The notes: generated from the letters alone by a model not told the origin. A stretch of 64,000 nucleotides of DNA from Saururus chinensis (GCA_035235625.1 CP141143.1:27228592-27292591); one strand, 5' to 3'. Shown: positions 35,218-48,444, counted from the stretch's first letter. Made by a program: numbers and translations.

Positions 35218-37300
35218 GTAACGTCCTAGAATTTTCTAAATTCCCGAAAGTTGACCACGGGAAATTAGGGTGTTAGACCCCTTGATCTTCTTGTTAGAAT
35301 AACTTAATCAATGCTTGGAATTGGTGGCTGAAACCTATATGGTTGGAAAGTAGACAAAAAGATCTTCGAAACGCATCCAAGAACGTACGAATCGGAGTCC
35401 GGATGAGGGAGATACGACTGTTCAAAATTGAACATATCGTATAGGGCCTGTTTACCCGATTTAAATGTGCAACTGGGCCATTTAAGTTGTTTTGTGGGCC
35501 CGATTATTTACTGTTTCGAAATTGTGTTTTTGGGGCCCAATTTCTAATGGGATTAGGAGCCCTAATCCCATGCCTATAAAAAGGCTAATTAGGGCTAATG
35601 AAAGGGGTTCAACATTGGACGGTTAAGGGAAGGAGGATTCTTTGGACCAAGCAGTCATTCAAATTTTCCGGCAATAATCTGGCGAGGCGTGGCGGGGCAT
35701 TGGCAGCGGTGGATCGACAACAACGTGGCCTCAGAGGTAAAACTTCGAATTGAGATTGGTGGAGAATTCGTTAACTAATTCAATTGAAATTTATATTGAC
35801 TTTGTATGTAATGTTGATGTGAATAGTAATCTGTTAGATGTGAATAGTAATCTCATTTTTGGTCACCGGAACAGTACTTGGACAGGAGCCGCGTGGCTCT
35901 GGCCCTGGCCGCAGCAGCCCTAGCTTTGGCCACAGCGGCCCTGGCTCTGGTGGCCTTAGCGGCGGCGGATTCACTGCTGCTGTGCAGGCCGCCGTTCGTT
36001 AAAAAAATAAATAAAATAAAATTGATGAGAACTGGCGGCGGAGCGACACAGCTAGCGGCCGGAGGATGGACCAGGGCTGCCGGAATCGCCGGACGATGGC
36101 GATCCGGTCAAGCCCGGCCCATCAGCTGGTCGTGGCGGCCTACCGTCGCGATACCACTGCCAATTTAAAAAAAAGAAAAAGAAAAAGGGGTAGTTGATTG
36201 GCCTCGCGCTGGTCACTGAGAGACAGCGGGCCGTGGCTCAACGGAATCACCGTCTGGCGGCGATCCAGTGGAGCCCAACCCACTGCCCGGCCGTGGCAGA
36301 AGAGATGAACCGGGTCCAGTTCATGAGGATAAAAATGTCAAAAATATTCTAGAAAAATACTCAAAGACCCCAAGAAGTGTGAGAGTACTCTAACCAAGTT
36401 TCAGGACTGGGAAAATCCCAAGTACTGTAAAATAACCCTTTTACCCCTTATAGTTAAATTACCGTGCAATATTCACTTACCCAACTTTGGGGCTCCGATT
36501 CAGGGGCCTATGAGTTGATCTATAAATTAGGAAAATTCTCAGTGAGATTTTAATGGGTAACCTAATTATAAGCCAAATCACTAAGTGAGGAAAAATCCCA
36601 GTGAGTGGATAATTGACCCTTTTGCCCTTAGGGTTTATAGTAAATCGTTAAGTCAACCTGGGTCGGTTCAAAGGGTTCACGACCCCATCACACGCCAGAA
36701 AAATTACATAGAGTCCATGAAGGCTAGTAGTACCCTTGAGTTGAATTTTTGATCCATTAAATATCATTAAGGCCTTAAACCAAATGACAGAAATACCCCT
36801 TAGAGTGGACCCGCCCACATTCGTGTGAATGGAAGCGTGAGTCGGTCTGAGAGTGGAGCCTTGTGAGAGGTCAATGACTTAAATCAATAGAGGGGCAGTA
36901 AAATGACTAGAATGACCCAAGGGAGGGTATCATACCCTAGGTGGTAAAATTACCCTAACGCCCTTAGGAGCAATATATTTTGTTTCTGTCAAAACAGATG
37001 ACCTAGTGAATCAAGAGTTAGGGTACCCTATAAATGACTTCAAAAGGAAGGAGTATGACTAGTAAGTGACACGAAGACCTTGTCAGGTCATAGTGTCACG
37101 GGAAATAAGGGGTAGAACCCTAATTCTTAGGTTTAAAGCAGCGTATTTCACGTGTCTACAACCGAGTGCATCGATCGACTAGAGTGTTTTATATGTAACT
37201 CGCAGGATGTGTTAGAGTTGTTTACACTCTTAGGCTTGAACTAGCTAAGCCCTAGCCCTGCAAATGAGTGCAACGGGCTTTTATTCATTATTTATGCATA
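35217..37300 (+). mobile_element. LTR-like sequence of a second retroelement family
   Basis: It starts TGTAACGTCCTAGAATTTTC, abruptly interrupting the PMD fragment. A TATA box, CCTATAAAAAGG, lies at 35573-35584 with a transcript-leader-like region after it, as in gypsy LTRs. No coding region, opposite terminus or target duplication was found, so the right boundary is a guess. The Ala/Leu-rich frame at 35878-36168 is a product of GC-rich repeats (GGCC/GCGGC). Confidence 0.5.
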
Positions 37301-38344
37301 GTGTGAATGCACATTATTTATGTTAACTATGCTGATGCATGCTTTTATTACTGATGTTTAATTTATATCAGTAACTTAAGGTTAATAAAGACTAATCAAG
37401 AGATTTTGGTTGTCGTTGGATTGTGGGGAGAACACCTAATCAAGATAATAACTAAAATACCCTCTTTAGGGGTGGGACCTATTCATAGAGTGAACGGGGC
37501 CCTGACATAGAATCTTACCTTGGTTAATGAACCGAGGGTGGTTTTGAGATGTTCTATGAGTCATAGCTCAGTGGATAAGCTATTTATTGGGCCAATTCAC
37601 AAGGTGAAGTGGACCCAAATGGTTAAGCAGATACTTGATTGGATGGAAATAATCTAGTCTAAGTTCAGATGTTTGGGGGTACAAAACATTCTTGAGTTCC
37701 CATACTCATACAAGGCAATTTTTCTTTTATAACATTATCTCCCAATGTTTATCCTTTTGAAAAACTCTAGCCTTGCCTCTATAAGCCATGGGAGCGTCAC
37801 TATTAATGACTACAAAGACAAGGTTGGTCGCTTGTTCCAATAGGACAATTACCTTTTCTTTGTCCCGTTCCAGTGACTAGATCACTATACTTATACGTAT
37901 TTTTAAAAATAATCTTGAAAATCCTCATTTTGACAAGGATGAGTTCTCTAAAACCGTCTTTCAAACATACAGTATTCATTCGCAATGAAAACAATGATGA
38001 AGCTAGATTTTCTCTATCTCACATGCTTCAACGTGTATAATTCATACCTAATTCCATAAATAAACATTCGATAAAGCTATTATATATGAGGCAATCATAA
38101 AGCATGCAGTATATAGAACATATATGCTTCCAATGGATAATCATTCGAATAATCGAATATACATAATAGAATTATAAACATACAATATATAATTTATATC
38201 CTATCTCAACGATTAATCATTCGACAAATTGAATATATGTGCAGAATTATAAAACATAATTTGAAATTAACTCTATCACATAGCATGATAGAGTCATATG
38301 CATATTAAGTTTAAAAGACAATCAAAGTCAACAAGTATGCCTTA
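37301..38344. other. No gene recognised
   Basis: AT-rich sequence between two LTR fragments. Parts such as CTCTATCACATAGCATGATAGAG resemble hairpin units of the 16239-type LTR, so it may be further LTR sequence. Confidence 0.35.
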
Positions 38345-39025
38345 AGAAAGGATAAAAAACCTACCTCGCTCTCCATGCGAGTTCGAAGATGACATGCCGG
38401 ACTTTGCTTATTTTGATGTCCACTTTTTGCGCTTTAGAAGTCTCAAACTAGAAAAATAGCCTAGCCACAACGTCCAACATGCTCAATTTAGGTAAGAATG
38501 TATCTTGAACGACTCAAATCGGACTTAAAATGATTTAGAACGAGAGAAATGAAGTTTCAGGAGTGGGAGAGAGAAAAACTGGAAAATATGAAGCCACACA
38601 TGTTTAAATAGGGCCCAGAGGCGGTCCCAGGATGCCATGCGGGGCCTGGCCTGCATGGCGTGCAATACTCCATGGTGGTGCTGTATGTTGAGTCCTACAC
38701 CACGCGTGCAAGGTCTGGCCCGCGCTGACTCCAGCTTATGCAATAAATAATATTTTTATTATTTATTTTTTATAAAAACTTTAAAACTTTAAATGCATTT
38801 AACTTTTTCTCCCGGACTCCAATTCAGTTGTTCTTGGTACTGTTGGGTTCGTATCGATAAGCCCTACAAAACTAGACCCCACATGGGTAGATTATTCCAT
38901 ACTTTTTAAGTGAGTCCCACCCATGTGACATAATTTCTGAAGTCATACCTTTTGACCCTGGTGTCCAATTTGCGCGGTTCATGGCAGTTACGCTCATTTC
39001 TTCGAGCTCTAACACACCCATATAA
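38345..39025 (+). repeat. 3' fragment of the 16239-type LTR
   Basis: TCGTATCGATAAGCCCTAC, then CCCACATGGGTAGATTATTC, GAGTCCCACCCATGTG and GCTCATTTCTTCGAGCTC align with 17948-18110 of the solo LTR and with 57735-57900 of the second copy. A TATA-like TTTAAATAGGGCC near 38603 is at the promoter position. The final GGGTTAAGC...TTACA end is missing; the fragment stops against the Athila-like gag. Confidence 0.7.
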
Positions 39026-39039
39026 AAAATGCCAAATAT

Positions 39040-39780
39040 CTACCTCTAAATAGTTTAAAATTATAAAAAACTCATAGAATAGATTTATTGGAGGCAAAAA
39101 ATTGTACCAAACATTCACTGTCATTAAATTGCATATTTGAGTAGTCTTTCCTACGGGGAAGTGCTTCTTGATGAATTCTTTTTGCATTTCAAATCATGTG
39201 ATAATTGAATTAAGCTCTGGGGAGTGAAACTATTCTTCACCTTTATCTTTCAAATTGGAAGGAAAAGGCTTGAATCGATTAACCTCATCAATGAGGTTTA
39301 TGAGTTTGAATGTAGTACACAACTCCATAAAATCATCTAAGTTCCTATACATATTCTTATCATTAAGCCCATAGAATGATGGAAACATTTGAATACTGTT
39401 GAGCTTTAATTTCAAAATTCTAAGTAACAATCACAAGTATCCTAATACAGAACAAGGAGGTTACTCATTTGGAGTAAATACTCTATTAGCACTTTTAGGG
39501 AAGTGCCAGCAAGACATTTATTTTAAACCATGGTGGTGGAATAATTAGTGGGTGGAAAGCACGATGATCTTCTATTACTCTTAGACGTTCACTCAAGTTC
39601 GAGGTCAAAAGGCTCTAACTAAGGAAAAAACGATTGGCGATTGAGCATATACCAAATGATCACACCACAAAAATAAAAGAAAAATACAGCAAAAACTAAC
39701 TAAAAAACAAAAATTAAAAGGGAGGAAGACTTCACAAATTGACGGGAAAAATGCTCCTTCCCAATATCACCTCACAAATA
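39040..39780 (-). pseudogene. Third Athila-like gag fragment
   Basis: The minus strand reads LRILKLKLNSIQMFPSFYGL, then FMELCTTFKLINLIDEV, FKPFPSNLKDKGEE and MQKEFIKKHFPVGKTTQI, the same blocks as the gag at 7325-7620. The upstream noncoding part (39440-39780) also matches 7080-7320 in reverse orientation. Frameshifts break it. Confidence 0.65.
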
Positions 39781-40636
39781 GAGAATCACGGGCTTCAACC
39801 TCAATCTGCAAGAGAACCAAAGAGGGTAAATTAATTAAAATTAAACTAAAAAGAAAAGCTAAAGTAACAAAAAAACTAACTAAAATTAACCTAAATAAGA
39901 ATTTAGTAAAAATCCGTTGTTGTCCACAACAATGACACCAAAAACTTGAGCATTTCAAAATAAACATTTGCATGTGTATAGTGTAATTGTAGTAGGATGA
40001 GTTTGAAGGGTTGTTGAACCTTAGGGAGGATGTTGAATTATTACCGAACTCTAAGAAAATTTGTTTTAAATTGAAACTAAAACTTACACAAATGTAAATT
40101 GAACAAAAAAGTAATATTATGGGAACCAACTTAGGAATGTGAATCCACGATAGAATTGTAGCAATGCCTCTTTGTTGTAGCCCATTGGCTACAAGGGAAT
40201 TATACGTAGGAGAATGGGGAGAAAGAACAAGGGAGAGGGATATAACTAATTAAACTATTTTTGAATTCCATAAGCCTCCATTATAGTACGTATGAGAAAT
40301 ATAAATTGGCATCCTTATGCCTTTTCCAACTCAAGGTCAACTAGAAAATTAAACTAAACTAGGAATCTACCAATAATAAATCATAACTGAAATTAAACTC
40401 TAACTTAACTAAGAAACCTAAAGTCCTAAATAATAATTTGCCAAGACAAGTAGTGGAAGACAATTGATTTAAAGTGGCCACCCAATAGGTAGGCCGGGTC
40501 ACAACATTTCACCACTACTGCATGGCCTTGTCCTTAAGGTAAGTAGCCAATCAATGTCAAGAACCACATCCATTCCCTATAAAGGAAGAAGGAAGAAATA
40601 TGCAGTAATAGTGATATTCTACGCAAAAAATGTCCA

Positions 40637-40864
40637 CTATCTATAGACACCCATGCAATAGAATTTTGTGCCATCACCCACCATCACATCAAAGGGAATT
40701 CTTTCAAAAATATGCAACCCAAGATGACGTGCAACACCCTCATTAATAAACGAATGGGTGCTCCTAGTGCCAACCAACACAAAGACCTGTTGTTTTTTCA
40801 TTTGACCATTGACACACAATTTATAAGGAGCATCAACACCTTGATGGGCATGGAAGGATGTCAT
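40637..40864 (-). pseudogene. Retropepsin-like fragment of the gypsy element
   Basis: The minus strand reads VFVLVGTRSTHSFINEGVAR, matching the plant gypsy protease region (LIDSGSTHNFI). The catalytic Asp-Ser-Gly has become Gly-Thr-Arg, so the enzyme is inactive. It sits just before the 3' LTR, where polymerase would normally follow. Confidence 0.75.
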
Positions 40865-41530
40865 AGGGTGTATGTCATTGACTAGTAAATGAGGCCCTCA
40901 TTCTCCTCGGTAATAAACATGGAAACTATTTTTCAATAGTAGCCAAGGACATATTTTTTAACACTATTGTAACACAGTCCCTTGGAGCGGCAAACATTCA
41001 TTTCAACCTGCACACAACCTCTTAACATGAATGGTGGCAATCAAATATGTGGGAGACGGAGGAGTTCCTGAAGAGGAGGGTTGTACGGGAAGGCAAAGGA
41101 GACGTCACTGATTATTAACTTTATCTTCACAAGTGTGAGCAACATGAACATCTAGTTAAGGTATGATGGTTGTGAGTATCCACTTCATTGGCTATATTAT
41201 CACACAATCCCCCACTAAAGGTTATGAACAATGATCCGCAAACCAATAGTGGACCCAATTTGTCAGTTTTTTAAATTCATCCACAAAGTCTTGGATAATA
41301 GTCTTCTAGTGAACACGAGAAAGTAACTTATTGAAATTTTGATAGGCAAAAGGCCCAAAGCAATCAAGCATGGACTACTCAAGAGTGAAGACCATCTTAT
41401 GTAGCACGCGGGTTGTGATGAAGGTAATAATCGAGCCAGCAGAGGGTGCAGCCCTCCATGTGGAATTAAGCTATATCAATCTTTCTAGCCTCAAGGGTAT
41501 TGTAGAAATGACAAGCATAATAGACCCATT

Positions 41531-41727
41531 TGTCACACCCCTAATTTTACACACCTATTTTCTAAATAGTTTTCTTTTTGGAAAAAAAACATTTGTTATA
41601 ACACACTAAATAATATGCAATAGAGAAATTCATTTGTCATGAGTATACAATTTTTCAAAAGTTAAATTGGGGACATAATATCAGCACTTTTTACAAACCA
41701 TGGTTTATGATGCTATCATAATTACAA

Positions 41728-41788
<61 letters not shown>

Positions 41789-43595
41789 CCTTAAAATAAC
41801 CACATGATCTACAATTGAGCATTTATTTTTCAACTATGCTTTAATTAATATAAATAATAAATGACACACTCACATGCCTAATGTCAAACCTACAAAGAAC
41901 AAATGGATCAACAACTAAAAGAGAAGACTCCTCACTATAGCTACGACCTTCCCTAACCCTTTACGTGACCTCTTCTTCCTAGAAAATATGTACCACAAAG
42001 GATGCTTAGTAAGCGGGTATACTCAGTGGGATTGCAAAACTAAAACAAAGATTTTGACAAAAAGTACGTAAAAAGGAATAGTTCAAGTAATCAATTTTAA
42101 ATAAGTCAAGTCAAAACCCTTTCAATGCCACCAAGATACTTAGAAGAAAATAAAACCCATCAGAAGGTTCTCTCGACACGATAGCCACTAGGACTTCACA
42201 ACTCATACTAGATATTAGACTGTCATAAACTCATCTTTAGACTATGCTTGAAGCCTGCCCCACTCCATCCACGCCATGAAGCAAAAGGCCTACTAGGGTT
42301 TATGGATCCTAGTAGTCAAGATCTCGACTTTTATGATCATCAAAACCTCTTGTATTCCATTGCGCTAGACCAATCATCTTTTCATGCTTTAATCTATTCA
42401 AACCTAACTCCTAGGCTAGGGGGAGGAGCAACCCTACATACAACTCCCACCTTTTGAGAGCTAGACGACCATGATTTTCTTTTCTACCATACCCTTCCAT
42501 CGACATGGTTAAAATGACTCACTTAAGGAGCCAATCCGACACTAGGCACCTTTGTCCTTGAGTGTCTAATGCATCGATTTTGGGTGACCATTCATTATAA
42601 GGATTCACACACATGCATTAGGGTTTACTTAGCCCTACGTAATACATGCTTCACAACATCCAGTTATATTTCAAAATACTAAGAAACTATGCTATTATAT
42701 AATTATTAAATAGCATAAGCACTGGAACGAATCATGTCATAAATCTCAAATCTTGAGGCACCATTGCTAACCTCACTAACATATCCACCATGGTGTCGAT
42801 GACTATCTACATTTTATCAATGTGTCGAACCCCTACCAATAGTAGGTTGGATGGGACAACCCACCTCATCGACACCACACTGACACGTCGATTTCACTGT
42901 AGGAGACCAGTGAATATGCATGATCTTGCATGCATTCATAGGTATTGTTCATCTTCCTCCCTTCACCGACGTATTAATGACCTTGCCGATGATCGGGAAG
43001 AAAATGAACAAAGCTCATACCGGTTCTTTGAACACTTTTTTCCAATCTAAATGGGTAAAACCCTTTCAAATTCAAAGTTCCACACATTTTATTTCTAAAA
43101 AATAGATGGTAAAACTATCCCGATTTGAAATTGAGATTGTTGTGCTTTAATATGTAAAATAACTTAGAGAAATCAACATGCATATGTTTAATTCCATCAA
43201 GAACATGAAGAAAATCATTTTCATACAAACTATTCTATTAATCAAGGGAGAAGAGTGTGGTCCGACCTAAATTCGCACAAAGCTTCCTTTCTCTCGACAT
43301 GAATCCTCTACAGTTATGTTCCCAAACTCTCCACTCATGCTTGGACTCCTTAGAGATTGCTCTCACACCTAAAATCCAGAGTTTTACTCTCCTTTAATAG
43401 GGAATAATCATCCCTGGAGTTTGAAACTGGACAACCACCATGTTTTATGAGATAACTGAGACATGCACTTACAACGACATGCCAATAGTAGGAAATACAA
43501 TCCACCGATGGAGTACCGATCAGTGGCTTGCCAGCGAAAAGAAATTTAATGAAATAAAAGATAATATTTTTCTTTAAAAAATACGAGGTGTTACA
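41531..43595. mobile_element. Solo LTR of a third family, 2065 bp
   Basis: It begins TGTCACACCCCTAATTTTAC and ends CGAGGTGTTACA, giving TG...CA termini with extended TGTNACACC / GGTGTTACA inverted ends. It interrupts the gypsy gag region. The flanking pentamers CCATT and CATCT do not match, so the target duplication is unclear. An AT microsatellite lies inside. No internal domain is present. Confidence 0.65.
41732..41787. repeat. (AT)n microsatellite
   Basis: About 27 uninterrupted AT dinucleotides within the solo LTR. Confidence 0.98.
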
Positions 43596-43619
43596 CATCT
43601 ATCCAGTTTGTCACCTTTG

Positions 43620-45058
43620 ACCATTAGAAAGATGAGGCAGGTGGGATGAGCCTTGACACATCCATCATTAGCACTGTTATGGGGATGGTTCTCAAATATT
43701 CAGCCACGTCCCCTAGGTCAATGATCTACACACTATGTTTCTCAAATAAGCATAGTCATTGTGAATGACACTATCAAATCCACGAAGACATCCTTGTCAT
43801 TGGAACATCGATGAGGTGGACAATATTGTTGAGGAATCCTTGGTAGCCCAGCCTGAAGAATGGGAATTTGTTGTCGTGGATGCTAATAAGCAGAAGTGAC
43901 CCAAGGTTGCTGAAATGGCATGTAGGAGGTAGGTGATGGATGGGTCTGAGGCAATGGCGCCAATGAAGGCCTAGACATAGTAATTGGGTAATAACCCATA
44001 GTGGTTGTTGGTCCCGCATGAGAACTAGCTGGAGGCAATACCGCTACGGGAACCAATCCAGTTTCGTAGAAGAATTCTATCCAAGAAGTGAATGCCCTAG
44101 AGAGTGTGAACCAACCGTCAGAAGAGGAGTATGGAGGGAAGGGGTTGACAGAGTGACTAATGCAACATATGCATGCTAGAGAGAGGCTAGATGGAAGGTC
44201 GAGCGACAGTGGAAATAGGGAAACCCTTGTGCGTAGGAGGCCAGAGAGGATATACGGAGAATAGTGTGAGACAATGCGGCGTAACAAAAGGCTAGTTGAA
44301 CACCAACTGGCGGATGGAGAGGGACAATGCGGTGTAGCAAAAGGCCAGTTGGACACCAACTAGCTGAACAACACAGATGGGGGTGACGACTGAGTGAACG
44401 AGGCCACTGGCAGTGGGAGGAAAAAAGGCATGGCTTTGCAAAACCACCAAGAAGGTAACTACCATCAACAGATGAGACAGCGGTTGAGGGAGTAAAGGTG
44501 CCAAACCGCATGGGCAATGACAATGTGGTACCAGTGGGAGGGAAGGAAGATGATGGGACTATCATCCATGGAAGAAGGAGGTGACTTTAAGGACATGGAG
44601 AAAGTCGACGTAGAAAGTGATGGAGGTTCGGATGGCGGGTAGGGTGAAATTGACTCTGGTGCCTGAGACACATGTGACTCTAAAACAACTGAAGGAGGAG
44701 AATGCAGTTGAGGTGGAAGACACTCCTCAATCAGCCTGGCAAGGTCAGCCAACTATTTGTTTTGCTCCACACATTGGTCCAAATGCTTGTTGGTTTCTTC
44801 TATTTTTTGAAACGTTGTTTGTAGTTGGTTGTTGATTGCCTGTGTGGGTTGCTCGAGGATTGAGGAGGTCAAGCAGAAGTTGTCTGTGTATTGTACAATT
44901 TTTTGGTCAAGCACATTCAAATCAGATTTCCATGGCAGAGGAGAAGAAGAATTGACCATTTCGAAGGCTGATTTGTATCTCTTCTTCTGTTGTTGGTGAG
45001 TGTCAAACGCCATATAGGAGGGCGATCGTAGCCTGTTGGCTACAAGGGAATTATACAT
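43620..45058 (-). pseudogene. gag region of the gypsy element
   Basis: The first frame (45058 downward) reads YKSAFEMVNSSSPLPWKSDL and TQAINNQLQTTFQKIEETNK, a coiled-coil N-terminus typical of this gag type. It is followed by Pro/Ser-rich and then broken frames to about 43620. A 53-bp direct repeat (ACAATGCGG... at 44271 and 44324) lies within. Stops interrupt all frames. Confidence 0.6.
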
Positions 45059-45384
45059 AGGAGAAAGGGGGAGAGGGAGATAACTAATTAAACTATTTCT
45101 AAATTCCCAAAGCCTCCACTACAATACGTACGAAAAACATAAACATGCATCCACATGCCTTTTCCAACTCAAGGTCTTAACTAGGAAATTTAACTAAACT
45201 AGGAATTACAGTACTACTAGGAATCTACCAATAATAAATCATAATTGAAATTAAATTCTAACTAAACTAAGAAGCCTAAAGTCCTAAATAATAATTTGCC
45301 ATGACAAGTAGGCTAGTAGTGGAAGGTAGTTGATCCAAAGTGGCCCCCCAATAGGTGGGTTGACCCTATCATGCTCACATCATG

Positions 45385-46110
45385 GAAGGCAGTATTGATA
45401 CGGATGACAATATCGATAACTATGAATACGGGTATGCGCCGATGATACGCTTGGTACACACTGAAACGGGCATAAACCCTTTTTATAGACATAAAAAAAT
45501 ATTATAACTAATAATATATCATTATAATACTTCTTTTAGAGTATAATAAGACTGTAGAATGCCGTATCAACCGATACAGGTATTCTAAAATTAGTTTATT
45601 TAGAACCATACACTATTATGTTATTTGTCCCATACAAATTATTTCTCATTCTTTCTCATATTAAGTGCTCTAAAATTAGTTTATTTTAAAAATAAATAAT
45701 ATGTTTAATATGAGTCTAAGTTATATATTTAAATAAATGTATATTTTTAGAGCATTGTATGTAAAAAAATAATTATGTAAATTGCATGGACCTACCCGTA
45801 TTCATCTTATATAACTTTAAAAATATTATTTTTAATATAACAAAAACATAAACTTTCAAAGAAGTTGGGTTTGAATTGTGTTTTTGTTTTTAAGAAAAAA
45901 AAATTCAATTTTTTTTCAAAAATAATTTTTTTAAAATATTTTTTTTAATAGTGTATCAATATGTATCGGCCGTATCAATTCGGTACGACCATGTATCGTG
46001 GATTCATGTGGGGGCATATCACCCCCCGTATCATATCGGTCTCCGCCAATACAGGTACGTATCGGTCTCAGCCGATATAGGTACGTATCGGCCGAGACGC
46101 ACCCCACGTT
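45385..46110. repeat. GTATCGG-rich repeat element
   Basis: Left part: TATTGATACGGATGACAATA, then GATACGCTTGGTAC. Right part: GTATCGGCCGTATCAATTCG and two copies of TATCGGTCTC[C/A]GCC followed by GGTACGTATCGG. Both ends consist of the same GTATCGGC/GCCGATAC word in two orientations around an AT-rich middle. This resembles non-autonomous plant repeats of unknown class. The boundaries are approximate. Confidence 0.45.
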
Positions 46111-46812
46111 TGTGCATGACATAGATGATCTTAACTACGAGCTAGAACATCTCCAAGAAATTTGTAATTATTCACATGACATGAATTATCTTCGACTTGG
46201 TATGAATCTTCTATACTAATATAGGGTTATAAGTATGACTCATCTAATTTTAATATAACTCATCCAATAAATCAATCATATAAACGTGAAATACTATTCC
46301 GTGACCATCTCTTCTAAACTACAAGCATTAGAATTGATGTGAATATCAAAGCCCTATGCAAAAACACCTAAAGTTGTATAAAATATTAATGCGACTTCCA
46401 TTAATGAATCGTTTGTCATGCACTTGCATACACAAAATAAAAATATTAAATATTAACAAGAGGACATTACTACTTATCTATAGCTTCATCAAAGTTACAA
46501 GTTTCTTGGCCTCGCATGGTTGATGGAGACTGTTGCATGTTGATAAATGCTCTTTATTAATCCTTCTCCTTTAGCACATTAGGTCTTTAGAAATTAGGTA
46601 CGAAAGCCTTTAATATGTACTAAAAGAGTATTTTTATGAGCCTCTAAGTTGGTTGAGGAGTTGGGCTTCGAAAATGAATCAAAATGACCTAGATTTGGAA
46701 ACTCTTTGTTACCTGATTGACGGGCTATTTAGTCGATTGATCGCCTTACTGATCCTGATTGATCGATTGAGAGTAAATTTGTAATAAAACAATAGAAATG
46801 AGTCATTCTTAT
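46111..46812. other. No gene recognised
   Basis: AT-rich intergenic DNA. A short TTGATCGATTGAG / GATTGATCGATTGA stretch near 46735-46770 is the only visible repetition. Confidence 0.4.
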
Positions 46813-47985
46813 GACTATGTTTTCTTAAACTTTTTTATGGGTCAACAACATACAATACTCTTCTCGATAATAATTTTTACATTTTTACCTTCATTACGCA
46901 TGTACAAATTTAGGCATTGTTTACGTCAATGGAAAACTTCTAATGACCTCTATCAAATGAGACCCCCTAGCAAACTAGCTTTGAATATGAATAGTGCACT
47001 TCACGCACAAAATCCTTCGACACTATTGTCTTTGCCAACTTATGACTTAATATTTAGCCTATGAGATTTACACCTGCGGTTGTACAGAACTTATAATTAC
47101 TAATTACTAGTAAGAATGCACAAACATTACGTATGTAAATATAAATTAGATAAGTTATGATAATATAAATTAAAAATCAAATATTTATTGAACAAAAGTA
47201 TCTCTTGCATGCTATAGTTACAATACATTGCTATGAATATTACAATGATAATTAGTTATAAACACAAGCTCTATATTGACCCATTTACACTTATAGTAGG
47301 TAGGTATGAATCCAAATCTTATAGGCTAAATATTATGTCATAAGTTAGCAAAGACAATAATGTCAAAAGACTTTGTGTCATATAGCACATTATTTATATT
47401 GAGGACCAGTTGGTGGCGGGTCTCATTTAATAGAGCTCTTAGGGGATTTTCCATGAGCATTAAAAATACATAAATCTAAATATGTATAATATATACAAAA
47501 ATATAAAAAAATATTATTAAGAAATGTGCTATATTCGTGAGGCTTACAAAATTTTTTGAAAAAACATAGTTATTTGAGATCTCATTTGACAAAGCTTACC
47601 AAAAGCTTTTTTAATGATACCAGTATACCACGAATCTAAGTTTATAGGTGCAAAATATAATATCATAAGGTTAAAATCAATATAACCAACAAAATATGGA
47701 TTAAGATTCTATTATCTTTGGCTTTTTGGAAATTAGGATGAAATAAAATGGGTAAAATAGGGATTGATAGTTTAAAACATGAGTCAAATAGTCATAATTT
47801 TAATGTTCAACACTAATTCACTTTATAATATAGTATGATATAAGTATATAATTTATGATCATTAAGCATATATTACAATTATAATATGTAAAAGAGACCT
47901 TTGTTCAATATATACTTTAATTCTAAATTTTTTTATTTTTCTACATTTACACAAATAATATATGTGCATTCTTACTCGTAATAAT
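46813..47985. repeat. Complex inverted repeat with two arm pairs
   Basis: Segment A (about 46813-47075) is an inverted copy of 47315-47575: the left arm has GTCTTTGCCAACTTATGACT, TAATATTTAGCCTATGAGAT; the right arm read in reverse gives GTCTTTGCTAACTTATGACA, TAATATTTAGCCTATAAGAT. Segment B (about 47105-47310), lying between them, is in turn an inverted copy of part of 47640-47985 (AGTAAGAATGCACA and TATTGAACAAA in both). The order is A, B, A-inverted, B-inverted, so the region cannot be one simple hairpin. No coding potential. Confidence 0.75.
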
Positions 47986-48342
47986 AAAATATTCCCACTA
48001 ACAAATTAAAAAAATGCTGATCTTAGTTTCTTTAATTATATTATGTTAGTATATGACTTCAATAAGAAGTTATATATTTGAACACATATTCGATATAATT
48101 AAGTACCTCAAAATCAGTATCAATAACTAATTGACCTTCGAATCAGGGTTCAATCAAATTCTTTCCGGCAAATGATTCTCACATGTTCTTTTTTGTTTTT
48201 CTTTATTCTTTTGCTACCATGATTTCTGTTTTCTTTTTATGTACGTAGTCAGTAGGCCTCTCCCTAGCTCGGTTTCCATCATTATCAAGGCTATCAGATT
48301 CTCTACTTTTCCCCCTGAAACGAATCATTGGTCAAATATATA

Positions 48343-48444
48343 CTCTCTGTCTCACATTAATTAACCTGGATTGAAATCCAAAATGAACTAAAGTTGATTC
48401 ATTCTTGATTTCCAATCCGGACAATTAATATGGGACGGAAGGCA
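48343..48444. repeat. Short Stowaway-like MITE
   Basis: CTCTCTGTCTCACATTAATT at the left mirrors TTAATATGGGACGGAAGG at the right, with TA on both sides. The inner CCTGGATTGAAATC pairs with GATTTCCAATCCGG. Confidence 0.6.

Larger units (their letters stand above)
40176..45371 (-). mobile_element. Ty3/gypsy element without pol, with a nested solo LTR
   Basis: Direct repeats of about 330-345 bp lie at 40176-40505 and 45027-45371 (shared: GGCTACAAGGGAATTATAC, CTAAAGTCCTAAATAATAAT, CCAATAGGT) and serve as LTRs. Between them, in minus orientation, are a start ATGGCGTTTGAC 15 bp inside the right LTR, a gag N-terminal region, a zinc-knuckle remnant (NVCRSKGLCYN), and a retropepsin-like remnant close to the left LTR. 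Reverse transcriptase and integrase are gone. A 2065-bp solo LTR of another family is inserted at 41531-43595. No matching target duplication was found at the outer ends (TTTGT versus TGCTC). Confidence 0.7.

Noticed and set aside
35878..36168. Ala/Leu-rich 96-codon frame resembling a membrane protein
   Set aside because: It lies inside LTR-like DNA and arises from GC-rich CTGG/GCC repeats. No start context or homologue recognised.
41531..43595. A 5-bp target duplication for the solo LTR
   Set aside because: The flanks CCATT and CATCT do not match at any consistent offset, so no duplication is claimed.
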